From Pseudopyrenochaeta lycopersici (taxonomy: Eukaryota > Ascomycota > Dothideomycetes > Pleosporales > Pseudopyrenochaetaceae): DNA of 64,000 bases. The DNA is taken from NCBI GenBank assembly GCA_003313425.1, contig NHZP01000011.1, positions 1,116,001 to 1,180,000 on the forward strand, given 5' to 3'. A program made the position numbers and the translations under genes. Positions 11,046-22,900 of this stretch are shown in pieces (the stretch's first letter is position 1; the number at the start of each line of letters is the position of its first letter). Under the pieces are notes generated by a model. That model worked only from the letters and a program-made list of their open reading frames with translations. It was not told where the DNA came from and made no database searches.

Positions 11046-13309
11046 CTATGCGCCATGGTGCTGCCCTCCAGAGACAGGCATGTAGCCGGCGGGCGCAGAA
11101 GCATGTTGATGTGGTATCGTATGATCTGGGCTCATAGGCGGCGTTACGCCAGGAGATTCATAGCCAGTGGCGGTAGCGGCTAGTGGTATGGACTCAGGGT
11201 GGGTGCTCCATCTAGCCGATTTCTGGAGATCCTCAACACCGGTGAGAGACTCGTGGGAAGCATGTCCATGTAGCGATGTGTGGGTCTCCCGCACCTCTCC
11301 ATGTCCACCGGCATGGTGCTCGTGATGGCCATGCTCTTCGTACTCTAGAGCATACTGCTGGCCGCTCTTAATGAGCCTCCAGTTACACCAGAGCGCGCTC
11401 AACTTGTCGACGAATAGAACGAGGGACAGGAGAACAACGCAGATTGGGAGTAGGGCCGGAGAACGGAGAGCATCGACCAGTCTGTGATCGTTTGCCATGA
11501 GCGCCATCATAGAGCCACCGGCACCAAGAACGAGGAAGCGGACGATGATGGAGGTAAAGTCGAACAGGTCGACCTTGTGTCGTCGGATAAGGAAGAGGAA
11601 AATGATCGAACAGATGATCAACATGCAGAAGCAGGCCCAGAAGTACATGTAGACAAGCGTCCAGGCTTTGCGGGCGACCTGGAATGGGGAGTACTTCTCA
11701 AGCTTATCCAGCGGAAGTTTCATGCCTAGGCCGGTATATACACCATTAGAGATACTCGAGGATAAAGCGATGAAGTCTTGCGGCCAAGTATCTATTCCAG
11801 TGTATGACGGTGCCTTTGCTGCTGAGCAGATGCCTGCGGTTTTGCCGATATTCTGAATAGCTTCTTCCGCGGCATCGTACCATTTCATCGTGTCGAGCTT
11901 CTGGTCAAGCTCGAAGTATTCGAGCAGCCCCATGAGTTTGTCTTGTAACTTTTGTCCATCGAGGTTCTCGGTTCGGCAGTATTGAATGACGTATTTTGTT
12001 ACTTTGTCGGCATTCTTGTTGACATAACGAGCTAATGCCAGTTGCTGTGCTCCTTCCACGACACCGACGATAGAAAGCTGGAAGGGGAAGTGGAGCAGAG
12101 ACCAAATTTGCTGGCGAATGGTTCCATAATGGCCATGAGGGAAATTGTCGAAGTACAGAGCCCAGAGAAAGACCTGCGGACAATTAGCACGCAAAGCTCC
12201 AGTCCTATTGTGCTGTGAGTCGGAAGACTTACCAGAATGACAATGATGCACATAATGAGGAAGCAGCCCTCAACATCAAGACCATGTTTGCCCATGATCC
12301 TGCCAACAGTCTTCGTCACACCGATGGCTCCTTCACCGATAACGATGATGGTGAGCAAACTCATACGTTCCATCAAATGCGTCTTTTTGAAGCTGAGCAT
12401 TCGCCAGCAGCAGGATATTGTGACCACGGCTACCGCCTCCAAGGCCATGACGGCATACCAAACTAGGTAGACCAGTCTGTTTCCTTGTTTCTCACCTCGA
12501 AATGCGGGTGTCATGCCAGCAAAAGCAGCCGTACCGATCGCGTAGATGGCAACCATCAAAAGGAGTGGGAGATAGATCTTCGAGTACCGGGCTCTCCAGG
12601 TGTAATACTGCGGCTGTTAGTTTGATGTAAATCAATATACATAATAAGGATACCCTTACGAGTACTACTAGGTATTGAATTGCCAAGAGGCCACGGCTGA
12701 CCACCAGCGTGTAGCAAAGGATTTCGAAGATCTTCACCTCCATCAGCAAAACGTTAACAGCGTGAATTCTGTTCTGCTTACAGTGTTATTCCTTACGGCC
12801 TTGTGGCTCGCTGGATTGAACTGAGATCCAACAAGAGCCAATCCAACGAATACGATGAATTGAATAGTCTTGCAGGCTCGCTCGTACAGCGAGTCTCGCG
12901 CGAAACGGACGTCGTGTAGCGTAATCTGGAACCAGCATGACCACAGAATGCCAAAAAACCCAATGTATCCAAGTAGGTAGTCGCCATCAGTAATCGAGTG
13001 GTATGCGGTGAAGGTTGCCAAATTGGCTACGAAGAAGAGATCGAAAAAGAGCTCTACGCTGTTCGCTTCATGCCGCTGGGAGAACACAAGACTGTCATGA
13101 TCGGCACCCGCCAACGGCGATTCGATCCATGGCGTGGTCTTGTGTAGTCGTTTCAGATGCTTCTCTGCATCGCTGCGAAATATCAGCCATCATGTCGATC
13201 GTTCGGTGTCGGTTCGGGGGCATACACTTCTCTCTGGCAAACGTCAGCACAATGTCTAATGGGTGAATCGCTGGTAACAAACCTTGTGGCCGTGGAAACT
13301 GAAACCCAT
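11046..13309 (-). CDS. LtrA (low temperature requirement A) family membrane protein, 5' end unresolved
   Basis: Solid coding exons on the minus strand are about 13172-12782, 12737-12660, 12607-12233 and 12173-11046. Introns between them have GTAAG-type donors. The N-terminal core has the LtrA pattern ANSVELFFDLFFVANLATF, followed by many membrane segments (about 10-11). The C-terminus is cytoplasmic-looking and His-rich (EEHGHHEHHAGGHGE) with a Pro-rich tail. LtrA proteins are conserved in bacteria and fungi, but their transport or signalling role is unknown. The exon containing AEKHLKRLHKTTPW has no in-frame ATG. A candidate first exon, 13309-13283 (MGFSFHGHK), splices to REVYAPEP at 13233, but that frame meets TGA at 13185-13183 and is out of phase with the rest. 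Either the true start lies elsewhere or the 5' end is broken. Confidence 0.8.
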
Positions 13310-14599
13310 CTTGTAAGTCTTAGCAATTGATCCTCAAGAAATGGACAACCACGTTGGGGATCTGACAGCAGCGCTCGCTGAGAATATCTTACCATTTAAG
13401 TCATCTCTGCTTCACGAGACGCCATCCCCACATTGTTAAGCGTGTTCTTTTTTAGGGCTGGACTCAAGCTCTCATTGCTTGCCCAGGGCCCAGCTCGCTA
13501 ACACGGGCCCAATTGCACTGCATCGTGGCTTATACATGTCTGTGCTCGCACTTTGTTCACCATTCACGGTGGAGGCTGAAGAGCTAAGCTGATAGAAGCT
13601 TTGCGCCAAGTATGCGGGTGTTTCCCGGGGCTGAGCACAAAGCTGAGGCGCCACGATGGAAAAGGAAACACTGCGATCCAGAACCTGGGTCGGCTGCACG
13701 AATCAATGCAAGTTGGGCGACACGTGAGTTGCCAAGCTGAAGAGGTCGAATGGGGGAGATAAGCAGCCCCGAATTCAGCTCAGCCAAAAAGCTTCCACTA
13801 CGGCCCGCCAGCTCACCATCGGAGACACTGTGGGAGTGGCTGTAGACACGACATCGCAGCCAGCCTCAAACTAGTCCAATACAATTGTGCAAAATGCTAT
13901 CCGCGGACAGCTATTGCTGCGGCTTCTGGCGAGTGCTAGGAGAAGGTTGCAGTAGCATGATGCATTCACTCAATAACCCCCATCGCAACCCAACTATGAC
14001 ACGGCGTAAGGTCCCAACGCGGTCACTGGGTCATTGCTCTACTGCATCAGCATCGCCCCCAGATATCAATTTCATCCCGCTTGACCCTTGACTGGACCAT
14101 GCGGCAAATAGGGCGCCTTGGTATCCGAGTGTTGTTCTGTGCGAGACTAGTTAGTGCAAGACAAGACAAGGGCCAAAGCCTTGGTATGTTGCTCTCATGT
14201 CAGCAGAAGCCTTGCCACCGTTTCGCGAAGTGCTAGCGCTGAGATGCAATGCGCAATTTCAGTATTGGGACAAGATCGATATCGTTCGGCGCTGAGGCTG
14301 ACTGATATTCAGATGGAGATGCAGTCTTTGGCATAGTGCCCAGTTTCTCAGCTTCTGTGTTTTTTAATGTTGGCTTGAAGAATGCCTCATGAGTTCCTAA
14401 TAAATTCAATATGTATATGCATGCAGTATAGCTCTCTAAACAATGTGTACATTACCACCAATGCTCCTGTGGCTGAGTCCAGCGCCACCTGCTCCGAACA
14501 TGCCTTTTCTAATACCAATAGTCCAACGCCTCGCTTGTTCGTCAGTAAATCTGCGCAAATAAGACACATCGTACCAATTCGCCATTCGCCAATTCCGAT
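13310..14599. other. intergenic, no gene seen
   Basis: A 1.3-kb region between the LtrA 5' end and the 3' end of the MFS gene, both on the minus strand. Only short shadow frames are present, and no RNA gene or repeat was recognised. Confidence 0.5.
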
Positions 14600-16403
14600 T
14601 CACTTCCGTATGAGTCCAGTCCGTTCATTTGCTTCCTGTCCATGGTTGCCAACGTCCTCTTCTTCGTCTTCTTCGTCGTCTTCATCGCTCCATCCCTCAG
14701 CTTCCAGATTATCGCCGCGAATACCAAGACTCATAAGGAAGCCTAGAAAGGAAATACCCGCAAAGATGCCAAAAGGAAGTGCTTCTCCCTTGGGCTGAAT
14801 CTTGGTTGCTGCAGTGAAAAGAGAACCAGATATGAAAGGACCTGCAGCACGGCCTGCCGCGGAGAGCGTCTGAGCCAGGCCATTTAGGGTGCCCAGAACG
14901 TTGTGATTTGGTGCAGAATTTGTGATCTATGAAATGGTCAGAAATGGGAAGATTACTGCCTAAGCGGGCAAGACTTACCATCAGAAGAGCAGCTGTTAAA
15001 CCACCAACACCTGCGATCGTTTTGATCACTAGTACTACGCCAAGTTCAAACCACAACCACCCGGCACCGGTTCCAATGCCTCCAAATGACTTGGCGTCTT
15101 TATAACCCACCCAGGGCATAAGCGCAAAAGCAGCGACAAAGAAGGCTAGACTGACTTTGTATGCGACCTTGTTGCCAAGTTTACCACGCAGTTTCCCAAA
15201 TATACCGACCTGGAACACGATTGTGATGGCTCCCGCAAATGATAAAGACAAACCCACGGCCTCTGGCTTCAAACCCCGTCCTGTTGGAGGCTGTTCTTCC
15301 GCGAAAATTGGATACAGCGAATTGTACGAGATATTTGCAAGCTGAAAAATGAAGTACGTGACTAGAAGAAGGATGGTGTCGCGGTTGAGAATTTCCTTCT
15401 TAGTAAGCTCCTCACCGTTTGTATGAGGAAAGAGCGTAGGTGCTGATTCGGCTGATGCCTCTGACGCGCTGTCATTATCGCCCTCATCAATGGCCTCTAA
15501 AGATTGCGAAGGATGATGCTTTGACTTGCCCATTATACGTCGCACGTATGTCGGTCGAGTTGAGCTTGTGAATTGCCATATCCACGAGAACAAGTTACCC
15601 AGCCTCTTTCCAATGGGTGGCAAGTTCTTTGCTTCTTCCAAGCTCTCCTCCAGAAATATCATGCACACAATTAGGTCTAATGCGAGAACGACGGCCGAGA
15701 ACAGATTTGGTAACAAGTACGGGTACGGGTTCGGCTGGCCGTTGTTGAGCGGATTCTTGTAAAAGACCAAGACTCCGCCAACAATGGGTCCCGTGATTCC
15801 ACCAATGCCATAGACAACGGGAAGGTATGTGAAGGCTCGCGACTGATTGCTGCGATCCGTAATCTCACCAAGACACGTCGACACGACGCCCGAGTTGCCG
15901 TTGACGAAGCCCATCAATGCTTGTACTAGCATGGCCTGCCACAGCGTCCTGCAGAATCCGAATGCTAGGAAGCAGAGCATGGTCAAGAAAGTGCCCATGA
16001 TGATGACTGGCTTCCTCCCAATCTTGTCTGATAGCCATCCCCAGAAGAAGTTTGTTGTGAACTGGGCGAGTGCAAAGGACGATGCAATAAGGCCCACGTA
16101 TAGCCCTGCCTGCCCTGCCTTGACTTCCGGGAAAGTCTTGGTCATCTCTGGAAGGTACGGGCTGATGGAATTAAGCGCCGTTTGCTCGGCGAGAGCTATG
16201 ACGGCAAGGACGATGAGCTGCTTTGTCGGCAAGGGCGACTCATGGTGGTGCTCGTCTGAGTCCTCTGAGCCACTGCCATGATGACCATTGGGGGACGAGG
16301 AGAGCGGCCGGCCGCGTGATCTGGGCGGTTGGGTAGGAAAGGTCTGATAGTGCAGGGTGGAAGACTTGCGCCTCGAGTTGATGGGCGGCCGTCTTCCGCT
16401 CAT
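14600..16403 (-). CDS. MFS transporter (DHA1 / ZIFL1-YCR023C-like)
   Basis: Two exons, 16403-14979 and 14926-14600, with a 52-bp intron (GTAAGT...ATAG), give 583 aa. The downstream exon is in a different frame and continues ITNSAPNHNVLGTLNGLAQT, typical of the tenth and eleventh helices of this subfamily. About 12 membrane helices are seen, with the MFS A-motif GWLSDKIGRKPVII between helices 2 and 3 and a motif-C-like VYGIGGITGPIVGG. A long charged central loop (residues ~280-340) and an acidic C-terminal tail (DEDDEEDEEED) are cytoplasmic. The family exports small molecules or zinc chelates by proton antiport at the plasma or vacuolar membrane. The substrate cannot be told. Confidence 0.9.
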
Positions 16404-17929
16404 GGCGGGGCTGCAGGGAGCGCGGAACGGAGCTTAGGGGTGGGAGAATCTATTTGGTCGAAGCAGCGCGGATGGAGCCAGGTACCTCATGCATTGACGC
16501 CCGAATGGAGGGGCAACGTGCGCAGATTCGGGGTGGAAGGAAGCTCGAGGGCGAAGATTTCAGGATCAGGCGCGTCTAGAGCTGCGTCATCGTCTGCTGG
16601 GGCTGGAGCAATCGCAGGAACCCGCTTGTCTGGCTTGGCAACTCGCTCTCCTTGAAGGCGCGTCCAACACCTGCCATCTTATGTTTGCAGCCCAGGGCAC
16701 ACAGACGTCTTTCGTCCTGTCTTTCCCTGTCACCGAATGTGTCTCCATTTCCAATGCAAGACATGCGACTGGCGGAGAACTCGTTGCTTGCAATCATCCA
16801 TGGTTTGATTGGCTGCGGCACGGTTCCGCCCGACAATCATCAGGACAACCCAGACTAGATAACATCACCATCGGCTACGATGCTAACTATCCCTCGCCTG
16901 AAGTCACAGTGACTCAGTAATAAGCAATGAGTCTCCGTTATAATTAAGGACTCCGCAGGGCTGCAAAACTAAAAAGCACCCTATCAAACGCGACCAGTCA
17001 GCAGCTTGGTGGAGATGTCCTCAGTACCTTGTACTGTTACAGAACATCGAAACATCTGCCAACCGGCCATGTTGATCCACAGTGCTCACCTGGATGATAA
17101 TGGGGGTATATCGGAATGTAAGGTGCCAAAACCCTGTGATTCGTGCGCAAATTAACCCGTTCCACGCATTGCCATAATATCCTCGCGCCCATAGCCTTCC
17201 AAGGCAGCACCATGCGGTCACCAAAGAAAGAGCACGGGATCATGGCACACTGCAGCCGTAGAGTCTCCTACCGAGCGCTTCTGCCATGCCCTTGGTGTCC
17301 CAAAGAGCGGCTCTACTCTTGGCGGTGCAAGATGCGGTCGGCCAACATCCAGGTCGTTTGGATAGGCGCATCACAAACAAACGCGTGGGATGCCTCAAAC
17401 CCAGGAAACAACGTGCGGTCATCCAATCAAGGCAAGCCCGGACCCTAGCTTACTGCGCCACCCACGCTTCCCCACATTACGGGCGTATGGCTAATATGGC
17501 ATTCAATATTGTTTCCCCGAAACTCATCTATTCCTCTCGCTTGCTCACCGATGCTACACAAGAACATCAAACTCCAACGATCATAGAGGGAATCCCTTCG
17601 ATTAATACACAGGCAGAAGTCGCTCAAACCTTCTCAGTCGTACGAAACGCCATGTCCATCCTTGATTTCGATCCATAATGATCTCAATACATTGAGCATG
17701 TCGCACAACCGTAACCTCTATCCGTGCTTACTGCATCGCCCAATGTTTGTTTCAGGTCACTTGACACGTCTACCAAGCTTCGGTGCCCACTCTGTAAGGC
17801 TGGGAGCGCGTCTGCGCCAGTAGCTCGATGCGAGACATATTAACTTTCAACACTGTAGGGGGGAGCCAAATTTTCTGGGGGGATAATGAAAAGCTCGCAC
17901 GCGATATTTCGTTTGCATGGTGTGGAGAG

Positions 17930-17937
17930 TATAAAAG
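17930..17937 (+). promoter_or_regulatory. TATA box upstream of the DJ-1/PfpI gene
   Basis: TATAAAAG is a good match to the eukaryotic TATA box. It sits 285 bp before the ATG at 18215, implying a leader of about 250 nt that contains the AC/AG microsatellite. Confidence 0.45.
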
Positions 17938-18147
17938 ACAGAGGATACCTCCACCCCGAGTTCAATTAATGAGTACATGCAAAGGGTCCTTGTTAGCATA
18001 CCTTCCTTTCATCTCCACATACACCGCTTGCAGCAGTCTTTGAGAGATTTGCTTTTACCTCCTCATTAAGCACTGTGTCGCTGTGCGCCCTGATCTTAGA
18101 ACATAAAGCTTCAACATTTTCCCTCATTTTGAGTACTCTTGCATTCA

Positions 18148-18158
18148 TACACACACAC

Positions 18159-18192
<34 letters not shown>
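18148..18192. repeat. (AC)n(AG)n microsatellite
   Basis: A short AC run passes directly into a longer uninterrupted AG run, ending 22 bp before the start codon at 18215. It should lie in the 5' leader and is likely length-polymorphic. Confidence 0.9.
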
Positions 18193-18195
<3 letters not shown>

Positions 18196-18214
18196 GACTA
18201 TACGACCTGACAAT

Positions 18215-19154
18215 ATGCGCGCTACTCAATTATTACCGTTGCTCGCAGCTACTATTCCATCTACTCTCGCTGCACCAAGTCGACCAGCGTTCAGCAACAC
18301 CACCACATTACCCACACACTTCGGCCTACTGCTCTTTCCCCACTTCCAGGCTCTCGATGTTTTCGGCCCAATGGACGTGCTCAACAGCCTCTCCATGCTT
18401 TACAGCGACTCTACGACTATGCAGCTCACGATTCTCAGCAAAACACTAGAACCAGTCTCGACAGCTATGAAGGGCATGCATGGACAGGGTGAATTTGGTG
18501 AGAGCGTTGTACCGACAACTACATTCAAGGACTACTTGGCGAGGGGCAAGAAGGACGAGAATGACGATAAGGACTGCGATGATGGTGCTGGTGGACATGC
18601 CATTGCAAAGCGCCAGCACCATATGCCCGCGCCAAATGGCACCGCAGAGACCAACAAGGGAGATATCGAAGTCTTGATTGTTCCTGGTGGAGGAGGCACT
18701 CGACAGAACATGACCGAGGAGATTGCGTTTGTGAAGGAGCTGTACCCAAAGGTGAGATAGCCCTACACCTTCGCTCTTATTTAAATTTGCTGGATTCAGC
18801 TAACACCATTTGCAGCTCAAGTACCTCATCTCTGTTTGCACAGGCTCCACCATCCTGTCCCGCAGTGGCATCCTCGACGGCCGCAAAGCAACGACCAACA
18901 AGCGCGCGTGGCCCTGGGCAACCTCAACCGGCCCAAATGTAACTTGGGTTCCGACCGCTCGTTGGGTGGAGGACGGCAACATCTTCACCTCGTCAGGTGT
19001 CGCTGCAGGTATCGACGTCACCTATGCGTGGGTAAGTCGCGTCTATGGCGACGACGTGGCAGAGTTCTTGAGTCTGAGTGCAGAATATAATCGCGAGCCG
19101 GAGGCGGATCATGATAAGTTTGCGAAGGTCTGGGATGTACCTGGGGCCACTTGA
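18215..19154 (+). CDS. secreted DJ-1/PfpI family protein (GATase1-like)
   Basis: Two exons, 18215-18751 and 18816-19154, encode 291 aa. The intron begins GTGAGA and ends TTTGCAG. ATG 18215 starts an evident signal peptide (MRATQLLPLLAATIPSTLAA). The fold elements are FGLLLFPHFQALDVFGPMDV, VLIVPGGGGTRQN and the nucleophile elbow ISVCTGSTIL with Cys near 187, followed by RKATTNKRAW. This order matches the isonitrile hydratase/AraC-amidotransferase-like branch of DJ-1/PfpI. Unlike the usual members it is secreted and carries an insert of roughly 30-40 residues between the core strands. The insert is Asp/Lys-rich and contains a dibasic KR near residues 132-133, resembling a Kex2 site. The activity is unknown. 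Confidence 0.88.
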
Positions 19155-19475
19155 GACAAAGGAAGCCAGCAGAATGGATAGTCTTAGGTTCTTCTTGGAA
19201 TTGGAAGACAGCCTTTTGAAAAACCTACAGGCAAGAATTCAGGCTAGAAGACACGACTGGTATTGTAGTCTTCTAGGCTTATGTAGCCACAATCATGCAT
19301 AGAATAACTAGTCTTCCAACTAATATGGATTCATCGTGCCGTATTATCATTAAGCTTTTCTACCGCACTCCACCATGGCGAGAGCTCTCCAAAACCCCTT
19401 TGAATCCCCCACACATCCCGGTCTTAGTCCAAATTTCTTCATAAATTCATATATCATCGCACACTATACCCCTCT
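19155..19475. other. convergent 3' intergenic region
   Basis: 320 bp between the 3' ends of the DJ-1/PfpI gene (+) and the M28 peptidase gene (-). It holds no gene. Confidence 0.6.
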
Positions 19476-21856
19476 CTACGTCTTCAAAATACTGGCAGCG
19501 ACCAAAATCGCATCTGCAGTCTTGCCTACCCACTCTTGCGCAAGCTCAGCATCTTCATCAAATGTGATACTCTCGGTAATACCGGGGAATGTCACAGGTG
19601 CATAACCCGTATCCCGTCCAGGCGCAAAGATAAGGTGCTGGTAGAACTCCCTTGTCGGTAGGCCGCCTTGGCTCGTAAAGCCACGGGAGAAGTCGCGGGC
19701 CTTGTGGTTTTGCACAGTGAGCAGGGCGGTGTCGTTGGTTTGTAGGGCTTGGGAGCGCAGCAATTCGAATTCGCGCGCAGAGGTGGAGAAAGTGGATATA
19801 GCAGCTGTGAGGTTTGAAAGATCGATGGTGTAGTTGGAGGCGGAAATGGTGGTATTGAGTGCGGTGAGGTATGTGGTCATTTCAGGTACGTAGTTGGCCG
19901 GCTCGAGAGGTAGGACGGGGTCGGACACCATATGGTACAACAATAGCGTCAAATATTGTCCCATGGCTTTGTGGGTGTGGAAGCCAGGATCGCCAAAGGT
20001 AGACATCCAGTAGTAGGAGTCGTAGTTCGAGTGGTATGGGTAGACCGGGTCGTTAGGGCCACCCCCAGCGCCCATATCGATGGCGGCAATACCACGGTGG
20101 AGGAACGCGGTGTAGTCGCTACCGCTGCCTAATACGCCAGGTTTCCCGGCCGGGTCTTCATGCCTCCACACATCATACATGGTCAGGTCATTGCTGCCGC
20201 GGTACGGATAGACAATCTTCTTCATCAAGCTGGTGCTGATATTGTGAAGGTCCGGCGTTGCTGAAATGTCCGGAATAGGCCCAGACACTGCCACGTCAAT
20301 GTTAAGGTACGAGACTGCAGCATTCTTAAGCCAAGGGATGTACTCTTCCATCCATTCAGTGCTGCTCTGAGTCAGGAATGGACTTAACGACAAATCAATA
20401 TGGTAATCTCACCTTCCTACGAGTCCATACTCCTCAGCATCCCAGCTGCAGAGCACAATCGTACGAGCTGGCTTCCAACCGGTCTCAGCAAGCTTACCGA
20501 ATGCCTTTGCCAGTTCGATAAGTACAGCAGATCCAGAGTTGGGGTCGGCGGCTCCTCCAATGATCCAGGCATCTCGATGATTACCCACCAAGACGACTTC
20601 ATCCTCGCTAGTACCGTTGATCACGCCAATAGCGTTCCAGATGGTTCCGTAAGTATCGTTCATAACATTGCTCAATGACAAAGTGGCGCCAGAGCCGGCT
20701 CCCGTACTGTAGGTCACACCAGGTATGGCACCGACCCATCCGGTTCTGTTGACACCAGTTCCGTTCGTGCCGAAACCATTCAACGCCTGCAGTATTGGTT
20801 GTACCTCGAGCCACGAGATTGGAAGCGATGGAATCCCAGGAAGAATATTGCTGCGATCAGCTCGTGGGGAGTCTGGCTTCGAAACGTATCCTGGAGTGGT
20901 TGGGTCACCTGGATACGTACTGAGGAACTGCACGGAACCCCGCTGGACTGTTGTAGGGTTCCTCGCACCGCCATTGGGATATGCTGGCACACCCTTCGCT
21001 TCAGTCATGTTGCCATCGTCGCCAGGATCAGTGAAGATGACAGTGCCGATCATACCATGTTCCTGAGCGTTCTTGACCTTCAAGCCTCGGAACGGTCCAC
21101 CATACTTCGCTAGCGCAATCTTGCCCTCCAGCTCAACACCAAGCGCAGCTAAGCGATCGAAATCAACTTGCTGGCCCCTTCCTACGTAAACATATTCTGC
21201 AGATGCGTTTCCGGTGAAAGAGTAGCCATGGAAGGTGGGAATGCTGTTAGAATAGCCTGAAGTCTCATCCTCTTCGAGAACTGCTTCCTTGAGAGTGGGC
21301 GTGTATGTGCTGCCATTTGGATATGTGAGGACTAGAGAGTGTGAGACCGGGTAGTTGAGGAAGACATCTAGTTGGTATTAGCATGTGAGCGCTCGAGGCC
21401 TCCACAGAACTTTTGGATGACCACTCTTAAGGCGGAAACATTCTTACAGTACTCGTCAAGTCTTGACGTGAAGCCATACTCCGCCCACTTGTCAGCAGTC
21501 CATTGGGCCATTGATTTATTCCGACCTGCCACGTGATCGCCATGGGCTACGAGAAATTAATATAAGTACCAGCCGAGGCATTATACCACATACTATAGTA
21601 GTACGACCTATAATACGTAGGTTCAAAGTCAGTGGTTGGTTCACATGCAATTCGTATATGGAGCTTCGTACCATGTTGAAATTGAAGTATTATCGAAAGA
21701 ATCGATCAATATCTGTTCATTGGCATCTAGAACCGGGGGAAACGTCGCGTTGTTACTCTGCCGTCGGACATGTCTGTGAGAATGACTGTTAAACGTCCGC
21801 TCACGCTGGCAAGCTTGAGCGCCAATTGCAGCAAAGACAAATAAAGCTGTCCTCAT
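19476..21856 (-). CDS. secreted M28B glutamate carboxypeptidase II-like (NAALADase) peptidase
   Basis: Five exons on the minus strand (21856-21672, 21607-21594, 21546-21448, 21367-20413, 20361-19476) give 712 aa, the usual family length. The second exon is only 14 nt and supplies SYYY between ISTW and THGDHVAG. Skipping it breaks the frame. An N-terminal signal peptide (MRTALFVFAAIGAQA) is present. A PA domain precedes the peptidase domain. Zinc-site residues are visible: GNHRDAW (His near 363), the Asp of GAADPNSGSA, DAEEYGLVG (catalytic Glu and ligand Glu), an Asp in YLNIDVAVSG, and His in YHSNYDSYYWM. A transferrin-receptor-like dimerisation domain ends the protein. It is expected to remove C-terminal acidic or other residues from peptides outside the cell or in the vacuole. 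Confidence 0.93.
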
Positions 21857-21904
21857 TGTGAGTCAGTATCAATGCACACCTCACAACAGCGAAGTGGCTC
21901 ATGA

Positions 21905-22192
21905 GTGGTACTTATACCCCAGCATCGCCGGGCACAAGTCCAAGTAAATCCCGGTTCTGATAACGTCAAATGGCTTGCTGTCATGGAGCATCTACCGACG
22001 AGTGTAAAGCTTGATAATCATGCGCTTATCGTTCCCCATTTCCAAGGTCTCAGATGGTTAGACTCTCTGCAGACGCTGCCTAGCGAAGAGTTGCAAGGGC
22101 AATTCACTAACGTGGTCGGGAAGGTCACAAAGTGGCTACGCGGGACGGAAGATGTAGTGTCCTTGGCAAAAGACGATGACGATGACCTGTAG
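21905..22192 (+). CDS. small hypothetical ORF, weakly supported
   Basis: A 95-codon frame starts 48 bp from the divergent M28 gene's ATG. It has a coding-like amino acid mix and ends in an acidic tail (AKDDDDDL). No signal peptide, domain or membrane segment is seen. It may be a small gene, a last exon, or chance within the M28 promoter. Confidence 0.25.
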   Translation: MVLIPQHRRAQVQVNPGSDNVKWLAVMEHLPTSVKLDNHALIVPHFQGLRWLDSLQTLPSEELQGQFTNVVGKVTKWLRGTEDVVSLAKDDDDDL

Positions 22193-22900
22193 TGAGATTT
22201 ATCCTGCAAGAGAAGCGGCGTAGTAATTCCCACATTAGACCATACATTGTCAATGCGGGCTTACCCGACATTGGACCTTACTTCGGTTCCTTGCGAAGCG
22301 TGCTCTGTATTGCGGGCGGCTTTCGCTTGAGCATTAATTCGCTTACATCACGTCTATCGCTTGAGCATTGAGTGGATTGCAGCGCCCGCCTTCGTATTAG
22401 GGTACGAAGTACGACATCATAGGAGAGGTCGAGTGCGGGGATGAGATCGGCAATGGAGATGACTATTTTGGAAAGCCACTAGGAGCGTGAAGGAGAAACG
22501 GTTTTACGCCCACTTTTTCGAGGGGTTGGAGAGTTGTGCAGCTTGGGAATTGTGGGTCAATTGAAGCGGCGCACGTAGTCCTAGCTGGGAGGGTGAAGAT
22601 CGTAGAGCTATGACGGCAAATGGCAGGCCATACGCGTTTCGGTCTAGCACGGAGGTCCATGCTGTTTCGATGCACGGCAACATCCCTGGAGATGTTCGGC
22701 GTGAGCTGCGTCAGTCAGTAAACATCAACCTGCAGCGTAGCATCTCATCAGGTAGGTCGACAGAGAGAATGCTAAATACTCACTTTTCTAGGGATAGCAG
22801 AACAGCCGTCGTGCCTTCTTCGGCCTGAGACGGACTCGCGGGCGCGTTCTTTCCACATACATGTCCGCGCGCACGCTCTTTCCCGCGAACGCCCACCACC
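22193..22900. other. intergenic, promoter side of the GAS2-domain gene
   Basis: No gene was recognised. It includes the presumed leader of the large downstream gene. Confidence 0.5.

Larger units (their letters stand above)
16404..18214. other. divergent intergenic region, 1.8 kb
   Basis: Shared 5' region of the MFS gene (-) and the DJ-1/PfpI gene (+). No convincing gene was seen. Frames of up to 130 codons (17286-17678) lack any recognisable feature. Confidence 0.5.
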
